9,725 nt of DNA, from assembly GCA_934277495.1 (NCBI GenBank), contig CAKQUI010000088.1, forward strand, positions 1 to 9,725. The letters run 5' to 3'. The notes below the pieces were generated by a model that saw only the letters and a program-made list of their open reading frames with translations, made no database searches and was not told the DNA's origin. The DNA comes from an uncultured Clostridia bacterium (GTDB taxonomy: Bacteria; Bacillota; Clostridia; Peptostreptococcales; Anaerovoracaceae). The translations under genes were made by a program, and so were the position numbers. Below, in pieces: positions 1-6,428 of this stretch. Every line of letters starts with the position of its first letter. Positions within the stretch are counted from its first letter, which is position 1.

Positions 1-480
1 GGAATGCTCACAAACTACAAGACTATCTCAGGCAGGATCAAGAGACTGTATGACATAAAGGCTATGGAAGAAGACGGCACTTTTGAGAAGCTTTCAAAGA
101 AAGAAGTAATCAAGCTGAGACTTGAACATGACAAACTCGAAAAGTTCCTGGGCGGAATCAAAGAAATGAAAGGAATGCCTGGAGCTATCTTCGTTGTAGA
201 CCCTAAAAAAGAAAAAATCGCTGTTAAAGAAGCCAGGATCCTCGGAATCCCTGTTGTTGGTATCGTAGATACAAACTGCGACCCTGATGATGTTGATTAC
301 ATCATTCCTGCTAACGATGACGCTATCAGAGCGGTAAAACTCATTGCAGGATGCATGGCTGACGCTGTAATCGAAGCAAGACAGGGTGAAAGTCTTGACG
401 AAGGTGAAGCAGCAGGCTCAACTGAAGAAGCTGCAGCAGAAACAGTAGAAGAAGCTGCAGAAACAAAGGTTGAAGAATAG
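1..480 (+). CDS. rpsB: 30S ribosomal protein S2, 3' portion (5' end outside window)
   Basis: This is the C-terminal 159 codons of ribosomal protein S2, a small-subunit protein that helps S1 bind to the 30S platform. The reading frame is already open at base 1, and the first residues (G-M-L-T-N-Y-K-T-I) match the conserved S2 stretch that normally reads GGTLTN, so the ATG at base 4 is internal and not the true start. Other S2 hallmarks are the segment [15 protein letters not shown] (residues 57-67 of the ATG-4 frame) and [14 protein letters not shown] with the following YIIPANDDA. The tail after residue 120 is rich in Glu and Ala, a low-complexity acidic extension common in clostridial S2. Stop is TAG at 478-480. 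tsf follows 33 bases later, the usual rpsB-tsf order, so the two are almost certainly cotranscribed. Identity is very secure; only the missing N-terminus is unknown. Confidence 0.97.
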   Translation, partial: GMLTNYKTISGRIKRLYDIKAMEEDGTFEKLSKKEVIKLRLEHDKLEKFLGGIKEMKGMPGAIFVVDPKKEKIAVKEARILGIPVVGIVDTNCDPDDVDYIIPANDDAIRAVKLIAGCMADAVIEARQGESLDEGEAAGSTEEAAAETVEEAAETKVEE

Positions 481-513
481 TAAGCACAGAGAACATAAGG
501 AGGAACATCAGAA

Positions 514-1617
514 ATGGCTGTAACAGCAAAGATGGTAAAAGAACTGCGTGAAATGACAGGCGCAGGTATGATGGACTGCAAGAAAGCATTAGTTGAAACT
601 GATGGCAATATCGAAGCTGCAGTTGATCTCTTAAAAGAAAAAGGTCTTGCAAAGGCTGCTAAAAAGGCAGGCAGAGTTGCTGCGATGGGACTGGTAAGAA
701 CAGCTATCGCTGCTGACGGCAAGGCTGCAGCTATCGTAGAAGTAAATTCAGAAACAGACTTCGTTGCAAAGAATGACGAGTTCGTTACTTTCGTAGAGAC
801 TCTGGCTCAGATGGCTCTCGAAAACGATGCAAAGGACATGGACGAGTTCATGGCTCTGCCTTACGGTGATGAAGGTTCTGTCAAGGACGTTCTGACAAAC
901 AAGATCGCTACTATCGGCGAGAACCTGAGCATCAGAAGATTCGAAAAGGTATCCGGTGAAGCTGTTGTTTCATACATCCACGGCGGCAGGATCGGTGCTG
1001 TGATCGCAGGCAATGTAGAAGCTGATGATGATGTTAAGGCAGCACTGACAAACATTGCTATGCAGGTTGCTGCAATGAATCCGCAGTATGTCAGCAGAAA
1101 TGATATTTCAGAGGACGAACTTGCCAAGATGCACGATATAACACTTGAAAGTGCACTGAACGATCCGTTCACACTTCCTAAGCCGATCTTAAACGGTTTA
1201 TTAGACAAGGCTGTTGACGGCGTATGGAGTGCTGAAGACGTTGCGATATTAGAAGAGAAGAGAGCTGATAAGAAGTTCAACTTCAACTATCTGCCTAACT
1301 TCCTTTCAGACGATGCTAAAGCAAAGCTCGCTCAGATCGCAGTAGCTGATAAGGAATCTATCTCCGAAAACAAGATCTTCAAGGGTCTCGTTGAAGGTCG
1401 TGTTTCAAAGCAGTTAAAGGATATCTGTCTCCTGGATCAGACATATGTCAGAGCAGAAGACGGCAAGCAGACAGTTGCTCAGTACCTCGGAACAGTAAAC
1501 AAGGATCTTGCTCTTGTTAACGTAGTTCGTTTCGAAGTAGGCGAAGGAATCGAAAAGAAAGAAGAAGACTTCGCAGCAGAAGTAGCAGCACAGCAGGCAG
1601 CTGCAGCAAAAAAATAG
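514..1617 (+). CDS. tsf: Translation elongation factor Ts (EF-Ts), with an internal insertion
   Basis: EF-Ts is the cytoplasmic nucleotide exchange factor that releases GDP from EF-Tu. The 367-residue product opens with the UBA-like helical domain (K-LREMTGAGMMDCKKAL, residues 9-26), followed by the core signature SETDFVAKNDEF (79-90), SYIHGGRIG (153-161) and MNPQYVSR (188-195). The C-terminal signature is EGRVSKQ...CLLDQTYV (294-312) and RFEVGEGIEKKEEDFAAEVAAQ (339-360). The start is ATG 514, with AAGGAGG at 497-503. Most bacterial EF-Ts proteins are about 280-310 residues. The excess here lies between about residues 217 and 284 (bases about 1162-1365), where the family usually passes directly from a short charged helix into the K-x-V-E-G-R helix. 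The insertion keeps frame and the flanking motifs are intact, so this looks like a functional protein and not a frameshift. Transcription probably ends at the terminator at 1657-1705. Confidence 0.97.
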   Translation: MAVTAKMVKELREMTGAGMMDCKKALVETDGNIEAAVDLLKEKGLAKAAKKAGRVAAMGLVRTAIAADGKAAAIVEVNSETDFVAKNDEFVTFVETLAQMALENDAKDMDEFMALPYGDEGSVKDVLTNKIATIGENLSIRRFEKVSGEAVVSYIHGGRIGAVIAGNVEADDDVKAALTNIAMQVAAMNPQYVSRNDISEDELAKMHDITLESALNDPFTLPKPILNGLLDKAVDGVWSAEDVAILEEKRADKKFNFNYLPNFLSDDAKAKLAQIAVADKESISENKIFKGLVEGRVSKQLKDICLLDQTYVRAEDGKQTVAQYLGTVNKDLALVNVVRFEVGEGIEKKEEDFAAEVAAQQAAAAKK

Positions 1618-1618
1618 T

Positions 1619-1640
1619 TTTTCAGGCATCAGCCTGAAAA
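1619..1640 (+). other. Perfect hairpin directly after the tsf stop codon
   Basis: Nine-base arms TTTTCAGGC (1619-1627) and GCCTGAAAA (1632-1640) flank the tetraloop ATCA, starting one base after the TAG. No U-run follows on the plus strand, so it is not a classical plus-strand terminator. On the minus strand the hairpin is followed by a short T-rich tract (complement of 1608-1614). It may protect the mRNA 3' end or work in tandem with the terminator 17 bases downstream. Confidence 0.55.
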
Positions 1641-1656
1641 TACAATAAAAAGCTTG

Positions 1657-1705
1657 AAAAGCCTTTGTTTCAGCCGTTTTCACGGTTACAGCAAAGGCTT
1701 TTTTT
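1657..1705 (+). terminator. Rho-independent terminator of rpsB-tsf
   Basis: Eleven-base perfect arms AAAAGCCTTTG (1657-1667) and CAAAGGCTTTT (1692-1702) are followed by a T-run ending at 1705. The interior contains a further CCG/CGG pairing around a TTTTCA loop. It closes the ribosomal protein and elongation factor operon. The A-rich left flank means it could also stop minus-strand transcription. Confidence 0.9.
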
Positions 1706-1713
1706 ATGCTCTG

Positions 1714-1728
1714 AAAATCCTGGATTTT
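1714..1728. promoter_or_regulatory. 15-bp perfect palindrome, possible operator
   Basis: AAAATCC-T-GGATTTT is a perfect dyad with one central base, too tight to form an RNA hairpin, so it would act as a DNA site if it acts at all. It lies just after the tsf terminator and about 180 bases before the channel gene. No clear promoter core was recognised next to it, so a regulatory role is inference only. Confidence 0.3.
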
Positions 1729-1749
1729 ATCATATGAAGTGAGATGATG

Positions 1750-1770
1750 ACTATGATGATATGTCATAGT
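1750..1770. promoter_or_regulatory. Inverted repeat ACTATGA-N7-TCATAGT, possible operator
   Basis: Seven-base perfect arms (1750-1756 and 1764-1770) are separated by TGATATG, giving a 21-bp dyad with about two helical turns of footprint, typical of dimeric repressor sites. It sits in the intergenic space 1706-1904 upstream of the channel gene. The rest of that space shows neither an ORF nor a convincing sigma-A promoter. Confidence 0.3.
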
Positions 1771-1904
1771 ATCGATATCAAAGCTGGATACTGCGTGACA
1801 GAGGGTGGAGAATGTCTGTACAGTCAAATTATTTGCAGCATCCGACGAAACTTGAGTTTGTATGATGCATGATTTTATTGTATCATCTATACGGAGGTAA
1901 AACG

Positions 1905-2330
1905 ATGAAAAAACTGCATATATTGAAAACGGTCCTTGTGAGGACCCATGCTGATAAAATAATTTCGACATATCTTATATTCGTACTGCTGTCTGCTTTG
2001 GTGATACGTTTGATAGAACCGGGGATCAGCGATCTTCCGACAGCACTCTGGTACTGCTATGCTGTTATATCAACAGCAGGATTTGGAGACGTAGTGGTCA
2101 CGACTTATATCGGAAAACTGATTTCCGTGCTGCTGACGGTCTATTCGCTGATCGTGATAGCTCTTGTGACCGGCGTTATAGTGAACTATTACAACCAGCT
2201 CATACAGATACGTCAGAAAGAGACTCTTGCAGCCTTTGCAGACAAACTGCAGAGACTTCCGGAGCTGTCCAAAGATGAACTCGAGGAAATTTCACAGAAT
2301 GCCAGACAGTACATGGGAAACAAATGGTAA
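1905..2330 (+). CDS. Two-helix ion channel (Ion_trans_2, potassium-channel pore), minimal form
   Basis: A 141-residue membrane protein with the layout of a 2TM potassium channel subunit: a short basic cytoplasmic N-terminus, TM1 at about residues 19-37, a re-entrant pore helix (about 43-56), the filter-like sequence TAGFGD at 57-62, TM2 at about 69-94, and a 45-residue charged cytoplasmic tail. Channels of this family work as tetramers in the cytoplasmic membrane and pass K+. The usual filter is TVGYGD or TVGFGD; Ala in the second position is unusual. There is no RCK/TrkA-N domain, only a short helical tail (KETLAAFADKLQRL). The start was placed at ATG 1905 because GGAGGT lies at 1893-1898; an in-frame ATG at 1869 would add 12 residues and has no such site. 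The HAD phosphatase gene follows after 81 bases. Family assignment is good; ion selectivity is inferred. Confidence 0.85.
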   Translation: MKKLHILKTVLVRTHADKIISTYLIFVLLSALVIRLIEPGISDLPTALWYCYAVISTAGFGDVVVTTYIGKLISVLLTVYSLIVIALVTGVIVNYYNQLIQIRQKETLAAFADKLQRLPELSKDELEEISQNARQYMGNKW

Positions 2331-2350
2331 CTTTCAGAGTATGAATGCAG

Positions 2351-2379
2351 ATGAAAACGATATGATTTTATGCTACAAT
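2351..2379 (+). promoter_or_regulatory. Candidate extended -10 promoter for the HAD phosphatase gene
   Basis: TGC-TACAAT (2371-2379) is an extended -10 element with five of six bases matching TATAAT. A weak -35, ATGAAA (2351-2356), lies 17 bases upstream. Transcription would start near 2386, 26 bases before the phosphatase ATG. Since no terminator separates the channel gene, read-through from upstream is also possible. Confidence 0.45.
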
Positions 2380-2411
2380 ATGTGTTGATCTAAATTTAAA
2401 GGAGTCTTACT

Positions 2412-3059
2412 ATGAAATACAAACTTGTTATTTTTGATCTTGACGGCACGATACTCGATACCCTTGAAGATCTGGCACTCACCATGAATCATGTTCTGAA
2501 GCTTCATGGTATGCCGGAGCGCACAGATGATGAGATAAGGCTGTTCACTGGCAACGGCATACGCAATCTCATAGAAAATTCAGCTGCCGATGGTACAGAC
2601 AGCAAAATCATCGACAGGATGTTTGATGATTTCAATACATATTACAAAGAGCACTGCTATGACCATACAGGACCTTATGAGGGCATTTCTGAATGTATGG
2701 ACCGGTTAAAGAATGATGGTTGCATGATAGCTGTAGTTTCAAACAAGGCTGATTATGCTGTGCAGGCTTTATGCGGCAGGTTTTTCCCTGGCAAATTTGA
2801 TTTTGCAGTGGGAGAGAAAGACGGTGTAAGGCGTAAACCGTGTCCGGACAGCGTCCTGCATGTGCTTGAAAAATTATCTGTGGAAAAGGGGGAAAGTGTA
2901 TATATCGGTGATTCAGAGGTGGATATAAAAACAGCTGCAAATGCCGGCATAGATGAGATCGCTGTGACATGGGGCTTCAGGGATCGTGATTATCTCAGAG
3001 AGTGCGGTGCGGATGTGATCGCAGAGGATACAGAAGAGCTGTATGAGCTGCTTGTATGA
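2412..3059 (+). CDS. HAD-superfamily hydrolase, phosphoglycolate phosphatase (Gph)-like
   Basis: A 215-residue cytoplasmic phosphatase of HAD subfamily IA. Motif I is FDLDGT (residues 8-13), with the nucleophile Asp9 and acid/base Asp11. A helical cap follows (about 15-85). Motif II is VVSN (Ser110), motif III is Lys142 in RRKPCPD, and motif IV is the Mg2+-binding GDSEVD (166-171). These residues are all present, so the enzyme should be active on a small phosphoester. The closest familiar pattern is Gph, which removes phosphate from 2-phosphoglycolate formed during DNA repair, but PpaX and beta-phosphoglucomutase share the same motifs, and the substrate cannot be read from sequence. The start at ATG 2412 follows AAAGGAG (2398-2404). 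A short dyad crosses the stop codon (3046-3068) but lacks a T-run. Downstream lies the independent asnB T-box unit. Confidence 0.9.
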   Translation: MKYKLVIFDLDGTILDTLEDLALTMNHVLKLHGMPERTDDEIRLFTGNGIRNLIENSAADGTDSKIIDRMFDDFNTYYKEHCYDHTGPYEGISECMDRLKNDGCMIAVVSNKADYAVQALCGRFFPGKFDFAVGEKDGVRRKPCPDSVLHVLEKLSVEKGESVYIGDSEVDIKTAANAGIDEIAVTWGFRDRDYLRECGADVIAEDTEELYELLV

Positions 3060-3146
3060 CCAGCAGCTATGATGTTATGATGAACAATTATCAATACGAA
3101 AAATTCGGACATTTAGATAAAAAGACAAAATAATTCAAAAAACTTG

Positions 3147-3175
3147 TTGACTCATCACAAAAACAGTGATAATAT
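3147..3175 (+). promoter_or_regulatory. Sigma-A promoter of the asnB T-box leader
   Basis: TTGACT (3147-3152) and TAATAT (3170-3175) are separated by 17 bases, and the TG at 3167-3168 makes an extended -10. An overlapping GATAAT reading is possible with a 15-base spacer. Either places the start near 3182, just before the first paired elements of the T-box leader. Confidence 0.75.
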
Positions 3176-3182
3176 ATGGACA

Positions 3183-3467
3183 ACTTAATAAAGACAAAGA
3201 CGTTGATGAAGACAAGTAATCTGAGATATCATCCCCAGTGAGCCGGAGACAGTGTGAACCCGGTGTCAGAGTTCAGATGAATAACACTTCGGAGTTGTGA
3301 ACTGAAAATCTGCACAGCAGAACAGTAGGGGATCCGGGTTCAGCCCGTTAAAGCTGATACAGCTGTCAGGCTGGAAAAGGGGGATCCTGTAATCAGGGTC
3401 CAACATAGGTGGCACCGCGGATAATGTGGCTATTCGTCCTATACTAAGGGATGAACAGCCACTTTTT
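3183..3467 (+). promoter_or_regulatory. T-box riboswitch, asparagine-specific (tRNA-Asn sensor) upstream of asnB
   Basis: The leader carries the T-box sequence AGGTGGCACCGCGG (3407-3420). Stem I is recognisable: GAAG (3208-3211) pairs with CTTC (3287-3290) and ATCTGA (3219-3224) with TCAGAT (3273-3278), leaving an internal loop ACAAGTA/GAATAACA. In that loop the specifier position, just before the conserved A, reads AAC (3283-3285), an Asn codon. Stem III is GGATCCTG (3382-3389) with CAGGGTCC (3394-3401). The antiterminator forms from ATAGG (3405-3409) and CCTAT (3438-3442), exposing TGGC (3410-3413). Its variable C would pair with a G discriminator base, as tRNA-Asn normally has. Uncharged tRNA-Asn should stabilise the antiterminator and let transcription reach asnB; charged tRNA leaves the terminator to form. 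The start coordinate is inferred from the promoter. Confidence 0.95.
3426..3467 (+). terminator. Regulated terminator of the asnB T-box
   Basis: GTGGCT (3426-3431) pairs with AGCCAC (3457-3462), extended inward by TTCGTCC with GGGATGAA, and is followed by TTTTT (3463-3467). The left arm overlaps CCTAT (3438-3442), the 3' strand of the antiterminator, so the two structures exclude each other. Confidence 0.92.
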
Positions 3468-3520
3468 ATATTTAATGGTCCGGAGATATATCGGAGAAAG
3501 TGATCAGGAGGTACTTACTT

Positions 3521-5107
3521 ATGTGTTCGATAATGGGTTTTACAGGAAAGGATATATCAAAGAAAGCGTTTATTGAAGGATTCGAAAAGACTATATCAAG
3601 GGGACCTGATATGTCAAGAATAGTTGAGACCCCGTCAGGTATACTGGGATTCCACAGACTGGCCATTATGGATCTTGAGGAAACAGGCATGCAGCCTTTT
3701 GAAAGAGACGGCGATATGGCTATATGCAATGGAGAACTTTATGGTTTCAGGGAAATGAAAAAAGAGCTTGAAAAAAAGGGATATGATTTTCGTTCCGACA
3801 GTGACTGTGAACTGATACTGCCTATTTACAGAGAATATGGTACCGATATGTTCAGTAAACTCGATGCCGAGTTTGCAATGATAATATATGACAGCAGAAA
3901 AGACAGCTATATCGCAGCAAGGGATCCTATTGGAATCAGACCTCTTTATTTCGGCCGTACAGAAGACGGCGGCATGGTATTTGCCAGTGAACCTAAGAAC
4001 ATCACAGGTCTTGCAGATAAGATCATGCCGTTTCCGCCGGGACATTATTACATGGATGGTAAATTCCACTGCTATATGGACATAACAGCGGTACATGATG
4101 TTTGTACAGATGCAGAAGATATTATCTGCAGGAACATCCGTCAGAAACTCATAAGGGCTGTTGCAAAGAGACTGGATGCAGATGCACCTATGGGGTTCCT
4201 TTTGAGCGGCGGTCTTGACAGCTCCCTTGTATGTGCGATAGCGCAGAAACTTATGCCGGCAAAGCCGATAAGGACCTTTGCGATAGGTATGAGTGAAGAT
4301 GCAATAGATCTTAAATATGCCAGAGAAGCTGCAAGATACATAGGCAGCGATCACAGAGAGATAATAATAACCAAAGACGATATAATTTCTGCACTTGAAA
4401 CAGTCGTGAAAATACTCGGGACATTCGATATAACAACGGTACGTGCAAGCATGGGTATGTATCTCATATGCAGGGAGATACACAGGACAAGTGATGTAAA
4501 AGTCCTGCTCACAGGGGAGATATCTGATGAACTGTTTGGTTACAAGTATACGGATTTTGCACCTGACGCTGAAAGTTTCCAGAAAGAATCAGCCAAAAGA
4601 GTCAGAGAACTGCATATGTATGATGTACTTCGTGCAGACAGATGTATCAGCGTAAACTCTATGGAAGCAAGAGTCCCATTCGGCGATCTGGACTTTGCAG
4701 GGTATGTGATGTCTCTTGATCCTGAAAAGAAGATGAACAGGTACGGCAAGGGCAAATATCTTCTGAGGAAAGCCTTTGAGGGAGATTATCTTCCTGATGA
4801 TATACTCTGGAGAGAAAAAGCTGCTTTCAGTGATGCAGTGGGACATTCGATGGTGGACTATCTCAAGGAATACGCTGAAAGCCTTTATACAGATGAAGAA
4901 TATGAGCAGCGTCGTAAAAAATATTCGTATCACTGCATGCCGTTCACCAAAGAATCACTGCTGTACCGTGAGATTTTCGAAAAGTATTATCCGGGACAGG
5001 CTGAAATGATAAAAGATTTCTGGATGCCTAACAGGGAGTGGGAAGGCTGCGATGTGGACGATCCAAGTGCGAGAGTGCTTTCGAACTATGGAGAAAGCGG
5101 CAGATAG
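3521..5107 (+). CDS. asnB: Asparagine synthase (glutamine-hydrolysing), AsnB type
   Basis: Makes asparagine from aspartate, ATP and glutamine in the cytoplasm. The N-terminal class II glutaminase domain (about 2-190) has Cys2, which becomes the catalytic N-terminal residue, plus Arg46 (FHRLAI), N70-G71-E72 and Asp95. The C-terminal synthetase domain holds the ATP pyrophosphatase loop SGGLDSS (229-235), GEISDE (332-337), EARVPF (382-387) and the late WREKAAFSD region. It is 528 residues, close to E. coli AsnB. The start was set at ATG 3521 because this exposes Cys2 and has AGGAGGT at 3506-3512; a GTG at 3500 would add seven residues that bury the Cys and overlap the ribosome binding site. The GE-x-SDE loop has Ile where Gly is usual, and the next loop reads FGYKY rather than FGGYLY. 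Expression is controlled by the T-box upstream, so the gene should be switched on when tRNA-Asn is poorly charged. The convergent neighbour ends 8 bases away. Confidence 0.97.
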   Translation: MCSIMGFTGKDISKKAFIEGFEKTISRGPDMSRIVETPSGILGFHRLAIMDLEETGMQPFERDGDMAICNGELYGFREMKKELEKKGYDFRSDSDCELILPIYREYGTDMFSKLDAEFAMIIYDSRKDSYIAARDPIGIRPLYFGRTEDGGMVFASEPKNITGLADKIMPFPPGHYYMDGKFHCYMDITAVHDVCTDAEDIICRNIRQKLIRAVAKRLDADAPMGFLLSGGLDSSLVCAIAQKLMPAKPIRTFAIGMSEDAIDLKYAREAARYIGSDHREIIITKDDIISALETVVKILGTFDITTVRASMGMYLICREIHRTSDVKVLLTGEISDELFGYKYTDFAPDAESFQKESAKRVRELHMYDVLRADRCISVNSMEARVPFGDLDFAGYVMSLDPEKKMNRYGKGKYLLRKAFEGDYLPDDILWREKAAFSDAVGHSMVDYLKEYAESLYTDEEYEQRRKKYSYHCMPFTKESLLYREIFEKYYPGQAEMIKDFWMPNREWEGCDVDDPSARVLSNYGESGR

Positions 5108-5114
5108 CAGTTTG

Positions 5115-6182
5115 TCAGTAAAGCAGCTTTTTAAGCAGCGGCATATGTGATGTGAGACAGGTGAATAATATGGAAACAGCAAGGGTCACAAGGGACAGCA
5201 AGGGCAGTGCTGTTATGCTGTCCATGGCTCTCACATCAATGGATGTGTAAATGATATTATAAAAAAGCACATGGGAAAGATACACACCGAATGAAAAACG
5301 ACCGACAGTCTCGATCAGACGGTTGCTTTTAAGATCCATCTTGAGCATTGCTATGAATATACATACTGAAGGCAGCATTATCAGGATATTGCTGTATCCG
5401 AACATCGACTTTTCAGTGTCATGCTCTACATCGACGGAAACCAGGCTTGTTACAGCAAAACAGGTCATCAGCAGTATGACAGCGACGGTGATATAGACTG
5501 CTGGTCTGTATGAGAGCAGCTTCGTCGCACGGGCAGAACCCGGCTGTGCCTTGTCGTGAAGCCGTTTATAGAGTATATGACCGCAGAGATAATACCCAAG
5601 ATAATATGTTGACTGTATGATAGGTACGGCATATTCAAGCTGAGTATTTATACCTGCGTAGTCCAGCACGAAATCAAGTGTACGGATACCTCCGCATAGC
5701 AGCAGCCACGCTGCGATGAAATAATTTTCGTATACAGGTTTCATATATTTGGCAAGTACAGCTATAAGTGGATTTGATATCAGCAGTGCTATATATGCAT
5801 ACATATACCAGAGATGGTTCTTCACCGGTATGAATATATAAGAAACGATATTTGTCGTCATGCTGCGGTCAAGGAAGAAGTAGTCCCAGAGCCAGTATAT
5901 GATGTTCCAGACAACGAGGACTATGATCATATGGAGTATCTTCCTGTTGTTTTTGCTGAAATCAAAATCCTTTCGGAATGAAAGTGCGCCGCTTATCATA
6001 AAAAACAAAGGTACGCTTATCCTGGCAAAAACATTGTAGAGCAAAGCTACTGAGTAATCGAATGTGAATGAGGGTGTTGTTTTTGATGTGTAATAATTAC
6101 AGAAATGGATGAGTACTACAAGAAAAATCGCTATCGTCCTCATCCATTCGATGTTGCTGTTTTTTTCTTTTGTGGAATCCAT
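5115..6182 (-). CDS. Membrane acyltransferase, acyltransferase family 3
   Basis: A 355-residue, very hydrophobic protein with about ten predicted membrane helices, typical of acyltransferase family 3 (PF01757), which O-acetylates surface sugars, peptidoglycan or other glycans using acyl donors from the cytoplasm. Family signs are the N-terminal R-TIAIFLVVLIHF, with Arg15 and His26 in the first helix, the central NHLWYMYAYIALLISNPLI segment, and the late GRFSFGVYLSHVLFY helix with its conserved Gly, Ser, Tyr and His. There is no C-terminal SGNH esterase domain, so it resembles the WecH type more than full OatA. The start was set at the ATG complementary to 6180-6182 because AAAGGA precedes it at five bases spacing; the frame stays open to 6269, but those upstream ATGs lack a ribosome binding site. 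It is convergent with asnB (7 bases between, no obvious terminator) and divergent from the CarD gene. Its substrate is unknown. Confidence 0.85.
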   Translation of the reverse strand: MDSTKEKNSNIEWMRTIAIFLVVLIHFCNYYTSKTTPSFTFDYSVALLYNVFARISVPLFFMISGALSFRKDFDFSKNNRKILHMIIVLVVWNIIYWLWDYFFLDRSMTTNIVSYIFIPVKNHLWYMYAYIALLISNPLIAVLAKYMKPVYENYFIAAWLLLCGGIRTLDFVLDYAGINTQLEYAVPIIQSTYYLGYYLCGHILYKRLHDKAQPGSARATKLLSYRPAVYITVAVILLMTCFAVTSLVSVDVEHDTEKSMFGYSNILIMLPSVCIFIAMLKMDLKSNRLIETVGRFSFGVYLSHVLFYNIIYTSIDVRAMDSITALPLLSLVTLAVSILFTCLTSHMPLLKKLLY

Positions 6183-6240
6183 TTGAATCCTTTCTGAAGT
6201 TGATAGATTTGTCAGAAAATATAATACAATATTTTCCATG

Positions 6241-6255
6241 TGAGTAATATAACTC
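6241..6255. promoter_or_regulatory. Dyad TGAGT-N6-ACTCA between divergent genes
   Basis: Five-base arms (6241-6245 and 6251-6255) around AATATA, with CATG just outside both arms but offset by a base. It lies about 60 bases upstream of the acyltransferase start, in the divergent intergenic region 6183-6428. It could be an operator for the minus-strand gene, whose promoter I could not locate with confidence. Arms this short can arise by chance in AT-rich DNA. Confidence 0.25.
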
Positions 6256-6339
6256 ATGAATATGAACAAATGAAGAAGAACTGCTTATTTAGTTATAGAA
6301 TATATGTGATATTTTGATGAAGTAAATTTTATTTGACAT

Positions 6340-6368
6340 TTGAAAATTATGTAAACTTATGATATAAT
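6340..6368 (+). promoter_or_regulatory. Sigma-A promoter of the CarD-family gene
   Basis: TTGAAA (6340-6345), a 17-base spacer and a perfect TATAAT (6363-6368), with TG at 6360-6361 giving an extended -10. Transcription should begin near 6375, leaving an untranslated leader of about 54 bases before the GTG start at 6429. Confidence 0.85.
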
Positions 6369-6428
6369 ATACAAAGAATGAACTGAAAACGATGGTTTGT
6401 ACTGACATATGAGAAAGGATGTGAAAAA

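Noticed and set aside
1881..1886. TATCAT as -10 of a channel promoter
   Set aside because: Transcription would start at the ribosome binding site itself (about 1893), and the matching -35 TTGTAT is poor.
1869..1904. Upstream ATG start for the channel gene
   Set aside because: It has no ribosome binding site of its own and the reading frame passes through the GGAGGT that serves ATG 1905.
1414..1971. Open frame of 185 codons on the minus strand across the tsf end and terminator
   Set aside because: It runs antisense through the end of tsf, the terminator hairpin and the channel gene start, with no ribosome binding site or family pattern.
3046..3068. Hairpin AGCTGCT-N9-AGCAGCT over the phosphatase stop codon as a terminator
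   Set aside because: No T-run follows it, so it cannot be called an intrinsic terminator.
3500..3520. Upstream GTG start for asnB
   Set aside because: It overlaps the ribosome binding site and would add seven residues before the Cys that must become N-terminal in class II glutaminases.
3635..4483. Long open frame (282 codons) on the minus strand within asnB
   Set aside because: It is rich in Cys, His and Tyr with no recognisable domain and lies wholly antisense to a gene with full catalytic motifs.
6183..6269. Longer N-terminus of the acyltransferase
   Set aside because: The three extra in-frame ATGs lack ribosome binding sites, while the ATG at 6182 has AAAGGA at good spacing and matches the family N-terminus.
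6333..6338. Perfect TTGACA as -35 of the carD promoter
   Set aside because: It is 24 bases from TATAAT, too far for sigma-A; TTGAAA at 6340-6345 has the correct 17-base spacing.
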